64,000 bases of DNA. Source: Pollenia angustigena. Its lineage: Eukaryota; Arthropoda; Insecta; Diptera; Polleniidae. Shown piece after piece: positions 42,167 through 53,915 of the stretch; position 1 is the first letter of the stretch, and every line of letters begins with the position of its first letter. Location: positions 12,108,001 to 12,172,000 of the forward strand of contig OV884060.1 in NCBI GenBank assembly GCA_930367215.1, read 5' to 3'. The translations under genes were made by a program, and so were the position numbers. A model generated the notes under the pieces. The model saw nothing but the letters and a program-made list of their open reading frames with translations, searched no databases and had not been told where the DNA came from.

Positions 42167-43179
42167 ACAGACTAAGGAAGATACTGAACTAAGTTTTTTA
42201 GTTTTGAATTGTGAGTTTTATTATGAGCTATTTTTCAACAGTTGCTGGTGCTCAGATGTTCCCCAAATTCCTGTTTATTGTTTTTAGAAAAAATTTAAAA
42301 TTTGTAGTCATTTCCGGTTTTGAAATCAAATAGTTTTTAAATGTTTACGAAACTTTATTAAGCATAATTTAGAGACTTTGAAACTATTTTTAATATAAAA
42401 TGTTTTTTTTTTAATTATCTGATTGTTTTTTTAATGTTTGTTTTTTTTTAATTTATTAAAAACAACTTTTGTAGTATTAGAAAATTTGCTGTTTTTTTTT
42501 ACTTTTATAAAAGTAATAAAATATGTATTTTATTCTTAAAGTCTGTACAGCGGAAATAAATGTATGAGTAATAAAAAAGATCATATATGATTATATTAAC
42601 CATACGCATAAGGCGGCCTTGCAAGTAATAATAAAAATAAGTGTAAAGTTTTGAAATTTTTTTAAGGATATAAAACTAAAATTTTTCCTAACCAGTGTTC
42701 GAAAATAAACAATACATTATGTAGCGTTCGGCTCACATACCCAGGGAAAAACATTTTTTTGGCAGTAACTAAAACTTTCTGAGTAATTTAGAACAAAATG
42801 TTGATGAAATATTCACTACACTACTTCACACAAGTCTTACGTATTCCATAATTCTTCGGAAGATAGAAAACTTATGAGTTTTGTTGCGACTGTCAAAAAA
42901 TCTAATTTAACTTTACAGTTTGTAACTATCACACATGAAATGAGGCCGTCAGCGAAGTGATGGTGCAAGCAACATTACATTTATTTAATATTTACAACTT
43001 AGGGCTTCTTTTGTATTATAAGCAGAGCAAAAATAAAAAAGTGCAAGACAAACTGAAACAAGAGATAATCTAGTTCCGGATTAAATTTTAGCAAGTTTTA
43101 ATTAATTTGGCGTAGAAAAGTCAGGGTATGAAAAATGAAAACTTGCACCACTTTTGCGCTGACCGCCTCAAATAATAAT
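42167..43179. other. Intergenic, no gene; one dispersed repeat
   Basis: About 42690-42760 (CCAGTGTTCGAAAATAAACA, GCGTTCGGCTCACATACCCA) resembles 48108-48170 (CCAGTGCTCGAAATTAAACA, CCGTTCGATTCATACACCCA). Nothing else recognised. Confidence 0.5.
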
Positions 43180-43766
43180 TATACCCTTCACAGAAGAACA
43201 AGGTATATATAAGATTGTTATTTCGATTACAATTTCTACAATATTTATGTAGAAATATTTGATAGAAATATCTGTCTGTCGGTCTGTCTGTCTGTCTGCC
43301 CATCTGTCGGTATTTCTGTCCATTGAAATGGGTTTTCCGTAGACCCCAGATGTGATGTGGACCATGGGGGTTGTTATATATATATGATACATATAGTCCG
43401 GAATTGTTTGCTATTAAAATTCAGCCTGATCGGTCAACAAATGACTGAGATATGTGCAAAAAACCACGACTGCCGCTAATTTTACCCAAAAATCCCTTGT
43501 TGTTATTGTTGTTTTTTATATATTATTTTTCTTTATATCGGGAGAACGGCAAACGCCATTGTTTCCGAATAAGATACAAGCATCTTGGTTATCAATTCAC
43601 AACATTCGAAAAAATGTAGGCGGGATTGGACGAGTGAGTGTGACACAAAGTTGAATAATTTTTATGTATAAAAAAAGGTATTTTAATAACTTTTTTGTTA
43701 TTTTCGCACCTCGGTAAAGGGCATATAAGATTCGGCATAGCCGAATATAGTACTCTTACTTGTTTT
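43180..43766 (+). mobile_element. Mini-me / DINE-1-like non-autonomous Helentron
   Basis: The segment has the layout of dipteran mini-me/DINE-1 elements: TATACCCTTCAC near the start, a GTCT/GTCY microsatellite (43269-43310), and near the end a 7-bp hairpin ATTCGGC-ATA-GCCGAAT (43730-43746) followed by CTTACTTGTTTT. This family is mobilised by Helentron-type rolling-circle enzymes and encodes no protein. The 5' boundary is approximate. Confidence 0.6.
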
Positions 43767-46265
43767 ATTTGCTTTTGTTCAAATGAAAGACTGATCAAAT
43801 GAAAAGTATTAGTGACGAGAAAAAGTCGGTTTTTTTTTTAAAACAACTTTAAAAGAAAAACCTTCTCTTAATTATTTTGCTTCTATAGTCGAAATTAAAG
43901 TATGTTTTACATTGAACTGACTTTAACTGGGTGCACCCTCAAATGTGGGCAATTTTTTCATACAACATACAAGAAAATATAAGCAAGTGGCACCTCTAAG
44001 CAGCTGACATTGAAAATTAAAATATAAATAAAACACTGCATACCTTGTACCGTTGAAAATTTTAAAAACGCAATGTGAATTTATGTAGAAACCCTAGAGG
44101 GAAGCGAACTGACACCAAAGTAGTCCCGTGACAGATATTTGGTGGAAGAGACCGGTTCTAGTTTTAACACTTTCTATGAATAAGACCTATCACTTTTACA
44201 TGGGGTTGTCATTGGAGGGGGTCAATTGACACCATTTGACCAGTCACAAATCTATTCTCAATGGACGTGTTAAGTGACAGTTACTTAAATGTAGTATTAT
44301 TTCAAAAAAACAAGTCCTAGAATTAAGTTCAAAAGCCACATTTTAGAAAGTCCCAAAAAAATGTATCACACCACCGGTGAAGACTGTACTGTAATTCATT
44401 ACTTTTTCTACCTTTTTGTCCGCCATAAACCAGTTACGTGATTGGTTCTCCTTTCACTGGTCATGAGTTCTTTCTTTTTGTACCTGTTCTATTTTCACAA
44501 CTCCCAGGACCAGTCTGTGGGACCAATTGACACAAATTTCCCGCAGGGAAGCAACAACAAAATTACAAAATATTTTTGACTTTGTTTTTGCTTGCATTGT
44601 AATTTTTGGCATTGCGTTTTACACAATTAGGGCCTTTACATAGATATGTATTTTGTGTTAGAAGATAAAAAATATCCTCCAAATCAATAATAATTAGAAA
44701 ATATCGACCAATATCTTGTAGCATAAACATTCTTAACTTTTTGCAAGAACTTTTTTATTTGGCGAAAACAGCGGATGCTGTTGTTAAATGAATTTAAATC
44801 AACTTCAGCTAGTTTTAAAATTAACACCGGTTTTAACGTGTAAAGTATGCTTTTGCTTGTCTATAGTAAATCAAAAACATATTTTTTATAAAAGTTTGCT
44901 TTAGAACTCTTAGGACCGATTTTTGAGATGGGGATTAAGTTTAAACTTAGTTTCACGTTCTCTGCAACTCGGGGTTTCCGGTAAAATTTGATTTTTTGTT
45001 CTATTATTTCATTAAAGACCCAAATTTAAAGCAAGACTGCGCTGTTCCGGCAACATTTTGTTTTCAAACTTGGTATTGGCGGCACAAATCAGTTTTCAGA
45101 TTAACTAAACCTAGTTAAACTGAGATCTCAAAAACCCAGCCTTAAAGTATGCTTTGTTTATGGCCATAGTTATGGGCCATTATGTTCACACTATCACACG
45201 TTAACATATTACTTGAGTTTTTATATGTTTTAATACAAAGTTTAATAGTGTAAAGTACCCTTAGGAAAACTGCAAATTAAAGTACTAGAACTCACTGTGT
45301 AGCGTATAAAGATAAAATCACAATTAGTTTTCTTTATCCCTACTTTAGTAAATGAAGAGTTAATTTGTGGAATTAAATTGTTATTTAGTCAAATTATTAA
45401 AATGTATGTCAGTCAAAATATGGCAAAACTTTTGGGAAACAAGTGAGCAAATTAAGAAAATAAGTTAGGGGAACATTTTTAACATTTTTGTTAACATTAT
45501 GGCAGAAAATATCTGATTTTATTTAAATCAAGCTTCGTAATCATATATATTTTTTTAAATAAAACCAAAATATTCAAGAATTTGTTGGCCAAACTTTATT
45601 ACAAATATTTTCTAAATTGAGTGCTTTGGCTTTCTTTTATTGAGGGTTCTTCTTGAGTCCTAATTATTTGCAAAAAAAAATTGGAAACTAGAACTATTTG
45701 CTACAAAGTCCATTTTTGTGGCACCAGCTACATCAATAAAATTTTATAATATTTTCTCTCTTGAAATCACCCTAAAACAAAATATCAACAACAATTTCAC
45801 TAATTTAATTTAATTTAATTAAAGTGAAATCATTTTCCAACAAATGCCACAAAAGCTGTACAAACTGGCTTTTGCATTGAGTAGATTTTCTCATTGTATT
45901 TAAATACAATAACAATTAAAACTTATTCAAATGAACGTTCTGCCAAAAGTATATCAAAATACGAAATTAATTTTGCTAATTTGCTAAACAAACTCAAATG
46001 TTTGAAATAGTCGAACAACATACGAAAACCACATGTTGGAATGTAGAGCAAAAATCAATGCAAATGTTTGATTACAATGCAATAAATAATTGGAAATGTA
46101 TAGCAACGATTACCTGAACATGATTTGAGTACAAATCAAAACCAAAAGTAGATGTTACAATAACCATGAATTTAATGGGAAAATACAATAACAGACTTTA
46201 GTAGGAATAAAGTCTATAAATATATCAAAGATCTTTGTTTGGTTAATTAAATTTGATTAATTTAT
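43767..46265. other. Intergenic between the duplication copies, nothing recognised
   Basis: No supported gene, RNA or element. Includes a CCNAATTGACAC-like word repeated near 44220 and 44522. Confidence 0.45.
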
Positions 46266-46269
46266 AGCA

Positions 46270-46540
46270 AAAACCAATTGATGTAATACTAGAGAAAATT
46301 TATTGCTTGAAGAAAGTTTCAATAGTATAATTAACAAGTTTATTAAATTTCAAAAGAATGTTTTTATCACCATCTTTAAATTTCAATAGAAGATTTATCA
46401 TTGCAAATAAATTTACTTTGAAAGATTAACAAATTTATGGCCTGCTATTTTTTCTTGTCTGTATAAAATTTAGGGTTTTCTATATAAAATTAATTGCCAG
46501 CTTAAAATTTATAGAAAACTTATCGCATGCAATAAGTTAA
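46270..46540 (+). repeat. Degenerate minisatellite, left part
   Basis: TTATCGC/TTATTGC-AAATTTCAATAGAA-type units; continues at 47893-48090 after the piggyBac-like insertion. Confidence 0.5.
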
Positions 46541-46682
46541 CCCTTTCATCCCCGAATGTTTTTGATCGGTTCAAACAATTTTTTTTTTAAGATAGTTAAG
46601 TTCGGATTTGCCTAGATATGAAATAAAATAAAATTTAAAGTTCTACCTATCCTGACGCTTGTCTGCAGGAAAGAAACCAGAA

Positions 46683-46751
46683 TCTCTGGCGGGAATCGAA
46701 CCCGCAACCCCGGGGTTGATAGACTAGCTCACTACTAGCTAGCCTATATGC
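46683..46751 (-). repeat. tRNA-derived SINE head (minus strand), second copy
   Basis: The minus strand ends in a canonical T-arm, GCGGG-TTCGATT-CCCGC, and shares GACTAGCT/AGCTAGTC-like D-region words and the CCAGAGA tail with the copy at 2944-3019. The anticodon region is degenerate. Confidence 0.65.
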
Positions 46752-46919
46752 AACATTGGGCAGTTGTGTGTAAACTTTAAACGCATGTTAAAGATATTTG
46801 ATAGTTTATTTATTGCAATTTTTTTATATTTTATATTATACAAAACAATTCTTTTATGGATTACATAGATAGTTTTGTCATATATTTAGTTTTTACGGGT
46901 TCTGCTGCAAAATTCTTTT

Positions 46920-47166
46920 TCGACAGCTTGCGCTGTCGGGTGGTGATGTTAGAGAATGTAGTGATGATAGAGCTGGCGAATATGGGTAACTGCAACATCT
47001 CCGGCAACGAGATAGCTGATGTGTTAGCGAGGCTAGGCTCGGAAATGAAGGATCCCGACAGTTTGCAGGCGGACAGGCTTTTAATGTGGTTATACTTTGG
47101 AAGAATAAGGGAATGGGCTCTGTGCGGGACTAATGGGGCGCACAGTGGTATTTCTTCATACATCTA
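46920..47166 (+). pseudogene. LINE RNase H domain remnant
   Basis: The frame reads MGNCNISGNEIADVLARLGS, then EMKDPDSLQADRLLMWLYFG and RIREWALCGTNG. GHxxIxGNExADxLARLGS is the C-terminal His/Asp segment of RNase H domains in I/LOA/R1-type LINEs; here the usual His reads Asn. The frame is open (46856-47167), but its first part has no family match. It is inside the piggyBac-like composite. Confidence 0.6.
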
Positions 47167-47254
47167 ACTGCAGAAAATAGGAGGAGTGATCCTACAACGA
47201 TTAAATTTTGCACGCATGTTTAAATTTAAGTAGAAAAGAAAAATATAAAAAAAT

Positions 47255-47590
47255 TTAAAAATCCGTTGACTCCTTGGGGTACCTCCCTTGGAACGCCATT
47301 TTTCCACGAATTTTTGTCCTCAATGTATAGGTGGTCGCAATTCTTCATAGAATTTTACGAAATTTGGCGCACGTCTATAAGTTGATCTAAGAAAGAGCAC
47401 TACAAATTTTGGTTGAAATCCGGCGTCTCCTAGGGGTACCTCCCTTGGACCCCCATTTTTTTTGCTTATTTTTCTTCTCAACGTATGGGCTGCAATTCGC
47501 AACGGAATTTGATAAGATTTAGCAGATGTCCATAAGTTGATCTAAAAAAGAGAACTACAAGTTTTGGTTGAAATCCATCGAATTCTCGGC
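47255..47590 (+). repeat. Diverged tandem repeat, period about 150-160 bp
   Basis: GGGGTACCTCCCTTGGA occurs at about 47276 and 47434, and ATAAGTTGATCTAAGAAAGAG / ATAAGTTGATCTAAAAAAGAG with TTTTGGTTGAAATCC follow at about 47378 and 47531. Confidence 0.7.
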
Positions 47591-47778
47591 ATAGATTTCT
47601 GATGTCAGATGGCAGCAGAAGAAAATAGAGCACGCTATAATTGAAATTTTGTCAGATGACTTTGCATCTGACTTTTACAGAAGCAAAGTTAAAAAGGTAA
47701 CACACGACATGGATGTATTTTGCAGTGGGAAATTTGACATGTCAGATGACAAAAACATGTAGTGTACGGTCGCCTTAA
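47585..47778 (-). repeat. Fragment of the TTAA MITE family (see 30528)
   Basis: On the minus strand it matches the first about 195 bases of 30528-31138 (GGCGACCGTACACTACATG, TCATCTGACATGTCAAATTT, GATGCAAAGTCATCTGAC), ending at GATTTCTATGCCG, where that element continues differently. Confidence 0.7.
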
Positions 47779-47892
47779 GATGCATATTTACTATGAATAT
47801 AAAACCGTTATAAGAAAAAATAACATTTTCGGGAGTTATAAGCGTTTGATTGCAATGTTGCCTATAGGCAACAATTGGGCTGAAAGGTTTAA

Positions 47893-48090
47893 TTGAAGAT
47901 TTATCGCTAGCTATAAATTTGAATAGAGAATTTTTCGCTAGCCTCAAATTCCAATAGAGTGTTTAACAAAATATTTATCGCTGGCTAGAAAATTGCAAAG
48001 AAATATCATCGTTAGACAGAAATTTAAAGGAAAATTTATAGCTAGCCAAAGATTTCTACAAACAAATATCGCTACCCATTAATTTCCTTA
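47893..48090 (+). repeat. Degenerate minisatellite, right part
   Basis: About five units of TTATCGCTAGCTATAAATTTG-like sequence, period about 35-40 bp. Confidence 0.6.
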
Positions 48091-49501
48091 AAAGATTTAA
48101 CATAAAACCAGTGCTCGAAATTAAACAGTTCATTATTTACCGTTCGATTCATACACCCAGAAACATTATCTTTTTTTTTTAGTAGACAAACACAACCCTT
48201 AATACAGTTCTTTACATGAAAGAGCCAAACATTATAATGTGTTCTGTTCTTCGTTAAAAAAAAACAATACAATTGTAGTGGTACTGTAGACAAACAATAT
48301 ATTTTAATGATCTATAATGTTTCCTGTTTTACATTGATAAAGAAGTCAACGAACAAAAAATTTTAGCAACGACTGCAGCACGAACAGCTTGTGTGTGTAT
48401 TGTGTATATATATTGTTTGTGTAAAACTATTTCGCTGGCTTTTTTTTCGTATGTGTATTTTATCAAAGTTATTTTTGGGAACACAAAATTAATTATTAAA
48501 AAGATTTCTGTATGACGTGCTTAGTTCCCAATTTTTCATATTTGATAAATACAGTGAGATTTATTGTTGAGGGAAAGCTAGCCTCATCATGTGTATTTTG
48601 TTTTTGGTTTTTATTTACCAGCCAAAAGCAACAAACATTAATGAACCGAACCGAACACAATGAAGTTTGTGGTTTTAACAAAAACCCGAATGGGAATTAA
48701 ATGTTCTCATCTGTTTGTTGAGTTGGATAAGAACAGTATTATTTTCGTGTTCGAAAGATGTCAAACAGGGAAACGTTATTTTGTTGATGATTTTCTGCAC
48801 AAACAATATAAGCGTTTGTGTTTCCCAAAAATCTACCAAACCGTACATGAAGGAGCGATATTTATGGTCTATTTTCGAACACTGCATAGAACAGCCATTT
48901 CTTTAGAAAATTAATTGCTTGACAGAAAGTTGTTAGCAAAAAAGTTATCGGGAGTAAAATATTGTTAGAGCTTATTTATCGCTATGTCTATAAAATACTT
49001 ATCGTTAGCTAAAACTTTTTAAAAATTAAATTAGAAAGTATTAAAAATTATTAATCATCACTTAAAAATTTCGATAAAAATATTTATCGCTAGGCAAAAA
49101 TTGCGATAGAAAATTTATCGTTGACCTTAATTTTCTATAAGAAATCTATCGGTTGCAATAAATGTACACACAAATAATTAACCATTGGCCAGAAATGACT
49201 TATTTAGCCTTTATGCCAACAGCTGAAAAATTATACTTACGTCAACAGTAAGCATACCCGGGTATACACATATATTTTATATGGGATTTTTTTTTTTTGT
49301 TATATCTTGTTTTGCATTGGCGATTTTTAGTTTAAATATTAAAAAAAGGTGGTAATTAGTTTGGTTTTTACTTTTGTGGTTTTGTGAGTTAAAATATTTG
49401 GAAAATGGGGCTTTTTAACAAACACAAGTTTTGTCGTTGTTTTCAAACTTAATTTTTGGTAAAACATGTCATACCACCAGGTAATTCAGAGCAAGATAAA
49501 A

Positions 49502-49928
49502 ATGGCAGATGATGAAAGACTCACTCCAAGATAAATAAGTGCACTTGAGTATGAGAAACAACAAGAACATATTTGTCAAAGATTTTTTAGTGTCCGAGGG
49601 AGTTATGGACGGAACTGACGCTGGTGTATCTCCAAATTACTCCGATGTGGAAAAATCCAGTTAACAAAATACAAATTAGATGATGAAACTGATGACAGTG
49701 ACGAATTTTCTGATATACGGTGTCAAAGTGGACACAGCTTTACGCAAAGACGGAATAATTTTGTTTGCTGCACCACCACAAACTGTCAGGTTCCGTTCGC
49801 ACAACATACTAAAGTCGGCAAACTATGAACCAGTAAGAAGTACACAAGGGGTTTCTATTATTGAAACATTCAGGTTGATAATGTCCGATGAAATTTGCGA
49901 CTTAATTATTCTTGAGACAGGAAAATAA
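49502..49928 (+). pseudogene. piggyBac-like transposase N-terminal fragment
   Basis: An acidic N-terminal stretch (DDETDDSDEFSD, about 49680-49716) changes frame into TALRKDGIILFAAPPQTVRF, RSHNILKSANYEP and FRLIMSDEICDLIILETGK, ending at 49928. An acidic leader, then RSHNI and FxLxxSDEMxDxIVxxTN, is the start of piggyBac transposases (DDE_Tnp_1_7). A stop and at least one frameshift break it, and the catalytic core is missing. It belongs to the inner element 49236-50516. Confidence 0.65.
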
Positions 49929-50516
49929 TGCTATGAGCGTGAGGATATAAAAAACACTACACGACAACATTGTACCTATATATGGAAAGCTCTAACAAAA
50001 AGCGAGTATGATTCATATTTTTTGGTATTATCTTACTGAGTGGCGTAACACGTTTTGGCAACGTTCACACTTAAGACCTGTGGAAAACAACCGCACATCC
50101 GCTATATCGCGGTGCGATAAGTGTACGGCGCTTCTAGGCAATAGTACGCCTTATACGTTCTGATAACGGGAATACACGCGAGTAACGTAAGCAAACCGAA
50201 AAAGTGGCAGCAATAACGGTTATATTTTTGATGCTGAATAAAACCCTCGTCCAACAATGAAGGTCTGCTGCACATTAAGCAAAAGACCCGTATTTGCAGT
50301 TCATTCTACTGATATGTCGCAATGCAATAGTTTTAGTAAAAAATGTTTAATTATTTACAACTGGTAGATTTTCATCTTTAATTATAATATAAGTTTTGTG
50401 CTTTTTTAACTTGAAAATTAATTTTACTTACTAACTTTATGCAATAAGCATGTAAAATAAATTTTATTTATACACGTTTGTCCATACATACCCAGGTATG
50501 CAGCTGTTGACGTAAG

Positions 50517-51556
50517 GGGTACAAATTGAAAATTGTACTTCCCTTTGCCCCAACTTGACTAATTTGACCCAGGTGTAGGAATATGGTATAGCCCTTTCCG
50601 GCCCTGGCTACAAAAACGTGTAGGTAAATTTTACGTTTTTTGAAAAGAGAAGTTTATAAATAAATATCTAACTTTTATTACTTCTTTTAGTCTCTACACG
50701 TTATGTGTTATCTCTAATTTGTTGTCTTTATTTTGGTATTTGTGTGAACGCGTGCAAAAAAGATGATCATGTTTCGCAGTGCGGAAGACAAGATATGTAA
50801 TTATCATTATTTTGTTTAAATCACACTAAATATATGAAGATTTTGTTATTATTTTGTAACAAAAGCATCATACATTTAAATAATATGCAAATATTTTGAA
50901 ATACACAATGAATGTTATGTGTTAATTGCGAGCCAAAGCGTACCTACACATATGTGTTATATGAATTTCTAATACCTCAATTTTGCGTTAGAAAACTGTT
51001 ATTAGGTGCAAGCGTTTCGTGAGGACTTTGCCGAATAATTCCTTTGTATTCTCTGTTCGGTATTTTACCAGCTTACTACTTTTGAGGCGATTGGCGTAAA
51101 TGAATGTGCATGGAACAGGCAAAATACAAACAAATCGTTTGCGCCTAAAATAACAAAACATTTTCGCAAACGAAAAGAAGGAAAATTTTTTGAAAAAGTA
51201 GTCCAAAAGAACAGTAAAAACAAAAACAGAATTAAATCAAAATATTTACAATCGTGAGGAAATTACCTTTAATTTAAGTATCCCAATATAGATATAACTG
51301 GAGGGGCACTTTTTTTGCCCCAGAGGGCTCCAAAAGTCTCGCCCACTCTAAATGTTTTCTTCTTGTAAAATTACCTTTAATTCAAGTACCTACACATAAC
51401 ACTAAGTGGGCAGGGCCGTTTTTTGGATTCAGGGGGCCCACGGGCCTCAGCCCCCTTAAATTTTAATTTTGTTTTCTTTTTTTTCGTGTGCCCTGTAAAC
51501 TACACTTTTGCCAAAAAATTCTCATATTTTGTCCAAGTGAAATCCCAAGGTACACA
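50517..51556. other. Interior of the composite, nothing recognised
   Basis: No conserved frame. It includes short low-complexity frames only. Confidence 0.4.
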
Positions 51557-51558
51557 TA

Positions 51559-53049
51559 CAGTCAGCGTCAAAAGAAAGTGTACACCGATCAGTTCCACAT
51601 TTATAAGTCCGTAGATGTTAAAAGGGGGAGAGTACAAAAAATCTGTTTTTATGTTTTTGAAAATTTGTCATTTATATCTTCTTCATGTTCAAATTAACAT
51701 TAATCTCAGAAAAAGCCTTATTTTACGCGTCAAAAAAAAGTGTACAATCTCATATTATTTCCATGTTTCTGCGTCGTAAAGGTAATTTGACCCCTAGTTT
51801 TTTTCTTCTTCTTACAATCATATTACGGATGTTTAATTATCTTTTCTATCTATACATCAATTAAAAGTCATGTTAACTTTAGTTTGTAAATACAGTACTT
51901 TTCGTTTATAGTCACTACGCTTATAGTCACATTAGCGATATAGTCCATTTTATCCGTTTATGTTGCCGCTATAAGTTAATTTAATATAAAGTATTAACGT
52001 TATAGTCAATTTAGCGATATAAGCACATTTGCCATACATATATGCCATTTATTAACAGTAGTCAATGGGAAAAGTAAAGCAAATTAATGGCGTTATAGTC
52101 ACATTAGCAACATTTACTAAGTTCTTTTTAGTCTTCGAATCAAAAATCCATCCAAAGAAAGAATGAACTAAAATTCAAAAAAATCGTCTGGAATATGCGA
52201 AAAAGCATAAAAACGAACGTAAATAAATATTTTTTGGCCCATAAAGAAAAAATATTTTTGTTGTGTTGCATATTCCAGACGATTTTTTTGAATTTTACAG
52301 ATACAAGTGGCTTTTTTCTGGGATCACTACGATATATCCCATGTTCATGTAGTGCTTAGCGAACAGTACTGCCGTTAACACTTGCTCCTCATGTTATTGC
52401 TCGCTCCTCTGCTATTTTTACTGTACTGCGCCTGGGATTAGCCTTTACTCTTCGCACTTTTGTCCTCTTCTCCACGTCGGACAAAGTTTAAGGTCTGCTA
52501 GAGGGTGGAAGTTCTTTAACATTTTTCACATTTTTGTACTTACCTTATAATTTTTTCACATTATTATGACATCTGCCAATAGTACTGCCAATTTCTCTCA
52601 AAGATTTGCCTTCAGATGCCAATTTTACCACTAAATTACGAGTTTCTACTGTAGTCTGCTTACTCATGTTAACTTTTATTTACAAACTAAAGTTAACATG
52701 ACTTTTAATTGATCAGTATAGATAGAAAATATAATTAAACATCCGTAATATGATTGTAAGAAGAAAAAACCAAAAAACTAGGGGTCAAATTACCTTTACG
52801 ACGCAGGAACATGGAAATAATATGAGTTTGTACACTTTTTTTTGACGCGTAAAATAAGGCGTTTTCTGAGATTAATGTTAATTTGAACATGAAGAAGAAA
52901 GAAATGACAAATTTTTTTTATTAAAATAAACAAGTACTGAATACACTTCAAAAACATAAAAACAGATTTTTTGTACTCTCCCCCTTTTAACATCTACGGA
53001 CTTATAAATGTGGAACTGATCGGTGTACACTTTCTTTTGACGCTGACTG
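51559..53049. mobile_element. Tc1-like element with inverted repeats of about 330 bp (IR/DR type)
   Basis: CAGTCAGCGTCAAAAGAAAG at 51559 is mirrored to 53049, with TA on both sides. The inverted arms extend about 330 bp. Inside each arm the end word recurs (GCGTCAAAAAAAAGTGTACA, about 51739-51758 and the mirror at about 52828-52850), the inner direct repeat typical of IR/DR Tc1 elements. The centre holds a broken transposase and a CGTTATAGTCACATTAGCGA-rich segment (51900-52110). Confidence 0.85.
52280..52667 (-). pseudogene. Tc1-like transposase N-terminal half, broken
   Basis: From the ATG at 52667 the minus strand reads MSKQTTVETRNLVVKLASEG, KSLREIGSTIGRCHNNVKKL, stop, then PPSSRP, a stop, LSDVEKRTKVRRVKANPRR, STVKIAEE, GSTVR, stop, ALHEHGIYRSDPRKKPLV. 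This follows Tc1 transposases: paired-type helix-turn-helix, GRPRKLS hook, second helix-turn-helix and the ARKKPL segment before the first catalytic Asp. At least four stops make it non-functional. The next part (KIQKNRLEYAKKHKNERK) lies nearby at 52165-52225 on the opposite strand. Confidence 0.75.
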
Positions 53050-53644
53050 TATGTGTATGTCCTGTTTCTAAGGGCATGGGTTTTGTATGTACTTTAAAAG
53101 CTAATTTTTACGTTATCTTAGGGCGAATTATCATATACTGAAAATTTCATTGAAATCCGCCAACTTTGAAATTGCTCGGGTCGGAAAGGGATAGAACACA
53201 TTTATTAAGGATATCATGAAATTTCACTTCGATCCGATGATTACTTTTCATGATATAGCGGTTTTAAAACGCAAAACATACCCGGGTATGTAGCTGTTGA
53301 CATAAACGTTAAATTAAAATAACTTACCTTAGTTTCATTTCTCGCCAGAGATTTCGCCAAAAAATTGTCGTTAGCAGAAAATTTCTATCGTTTATATAAC
53401 AAATATACAGGCAATACACAAAGTGTTATATTTTGCCATATTGGTTGTATTTGCTGTATTTTTATAAAGGTGATATTCCTAAAATTATGGCAAGTACAAC
53501 CAATATTTGACTAATAGTATAGTAAGGGTGGTTGTATTTTGGAGTCATGGCAATTTTTTTTAAACAAAAACAACAAATTCTCTAAAATGCCCATAATTTT
53601 GGCTTTATAACCTGACAAATTTCAAAGCACTTAATGTTTTAAAG

Positions 53645-53915
53645 TTACTTCTGACCTATGGCCTCCGCAACTGCGTCCTAGATTTGCAACACTTTTTCAA
53701 GTACATCCGGTGTTATTGCGTCAATAGTAAGTTGAGTGTTGGCTTCTTAATGATCGCTGTTGGTTTTGCGGTATATACCAGAGAATTGACATACCCTCCA
53801 CAAAAAGTAGTCCAAAGATGTCAAATCGCTCGAACGATGTGGCCAATTCACTGGTCCATTTCTTGAGAAAATTCGGTCACCAAACTTTTAGAAATCACCA
53901 TTCTTTTCGACAGCC
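53645..53915 (-). pseudogene. Mariner-like transposase C-terminal relic (copy B)
   Basis: Paralogue of 27795-28065, with the same stops around the FSRNGPVNWPHRSSDLTSLD region. It establishes that the relic was already broken before duplication. Confidence 0.7.

Larger units (their letters stand above)
46541..47888. mobile_element. piggyBac-like composite element
   Basis: CCCTTTCATCCC at 46541 and the complement of ACCTTTCAGCCC ending at 47888 lie between TTAA sites (46537-46540, 47889-47892). The surrounding minisatellite continues on both sides, which supports the insertion. A perfect 18-bp palindrome, TGTTGCCTATAGGCAACA (47856-47873), lies just inside the right end. No piggyBac transposase remains; the interior holds a SINE head, a LINE remnant, a tandem repeat and a MITE fragment. 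Confidence 0.7.
49207..53308. mobile_element. piggyBac-like composite insertion (copy B only)
   Basis: Copy A is continuous where this lies (near 27463). The left end CCTTTATGCCAACAGCTG and, on the other strand, the right end CGTTTATGTCAACAGCTAC flank it, with TTAA at the right (53309-53312) and TTTA at the left (49203-49206). A second related pair of ends, CTTACGTCAACAG..CATACCCGGGTAT at 49236 and the mirrored ATACCCAGGTATG..CTGTTGACGTAAG ending at 50516, marks an inner element. The rest contains a Tc1-like element. Confidence 0.7.

Noticed and set aside
46861..47163. 100-codon minus-strand open frame
   Set aside because: It is the antisense shadow of the LINE RNase H remnant on the plus strand.
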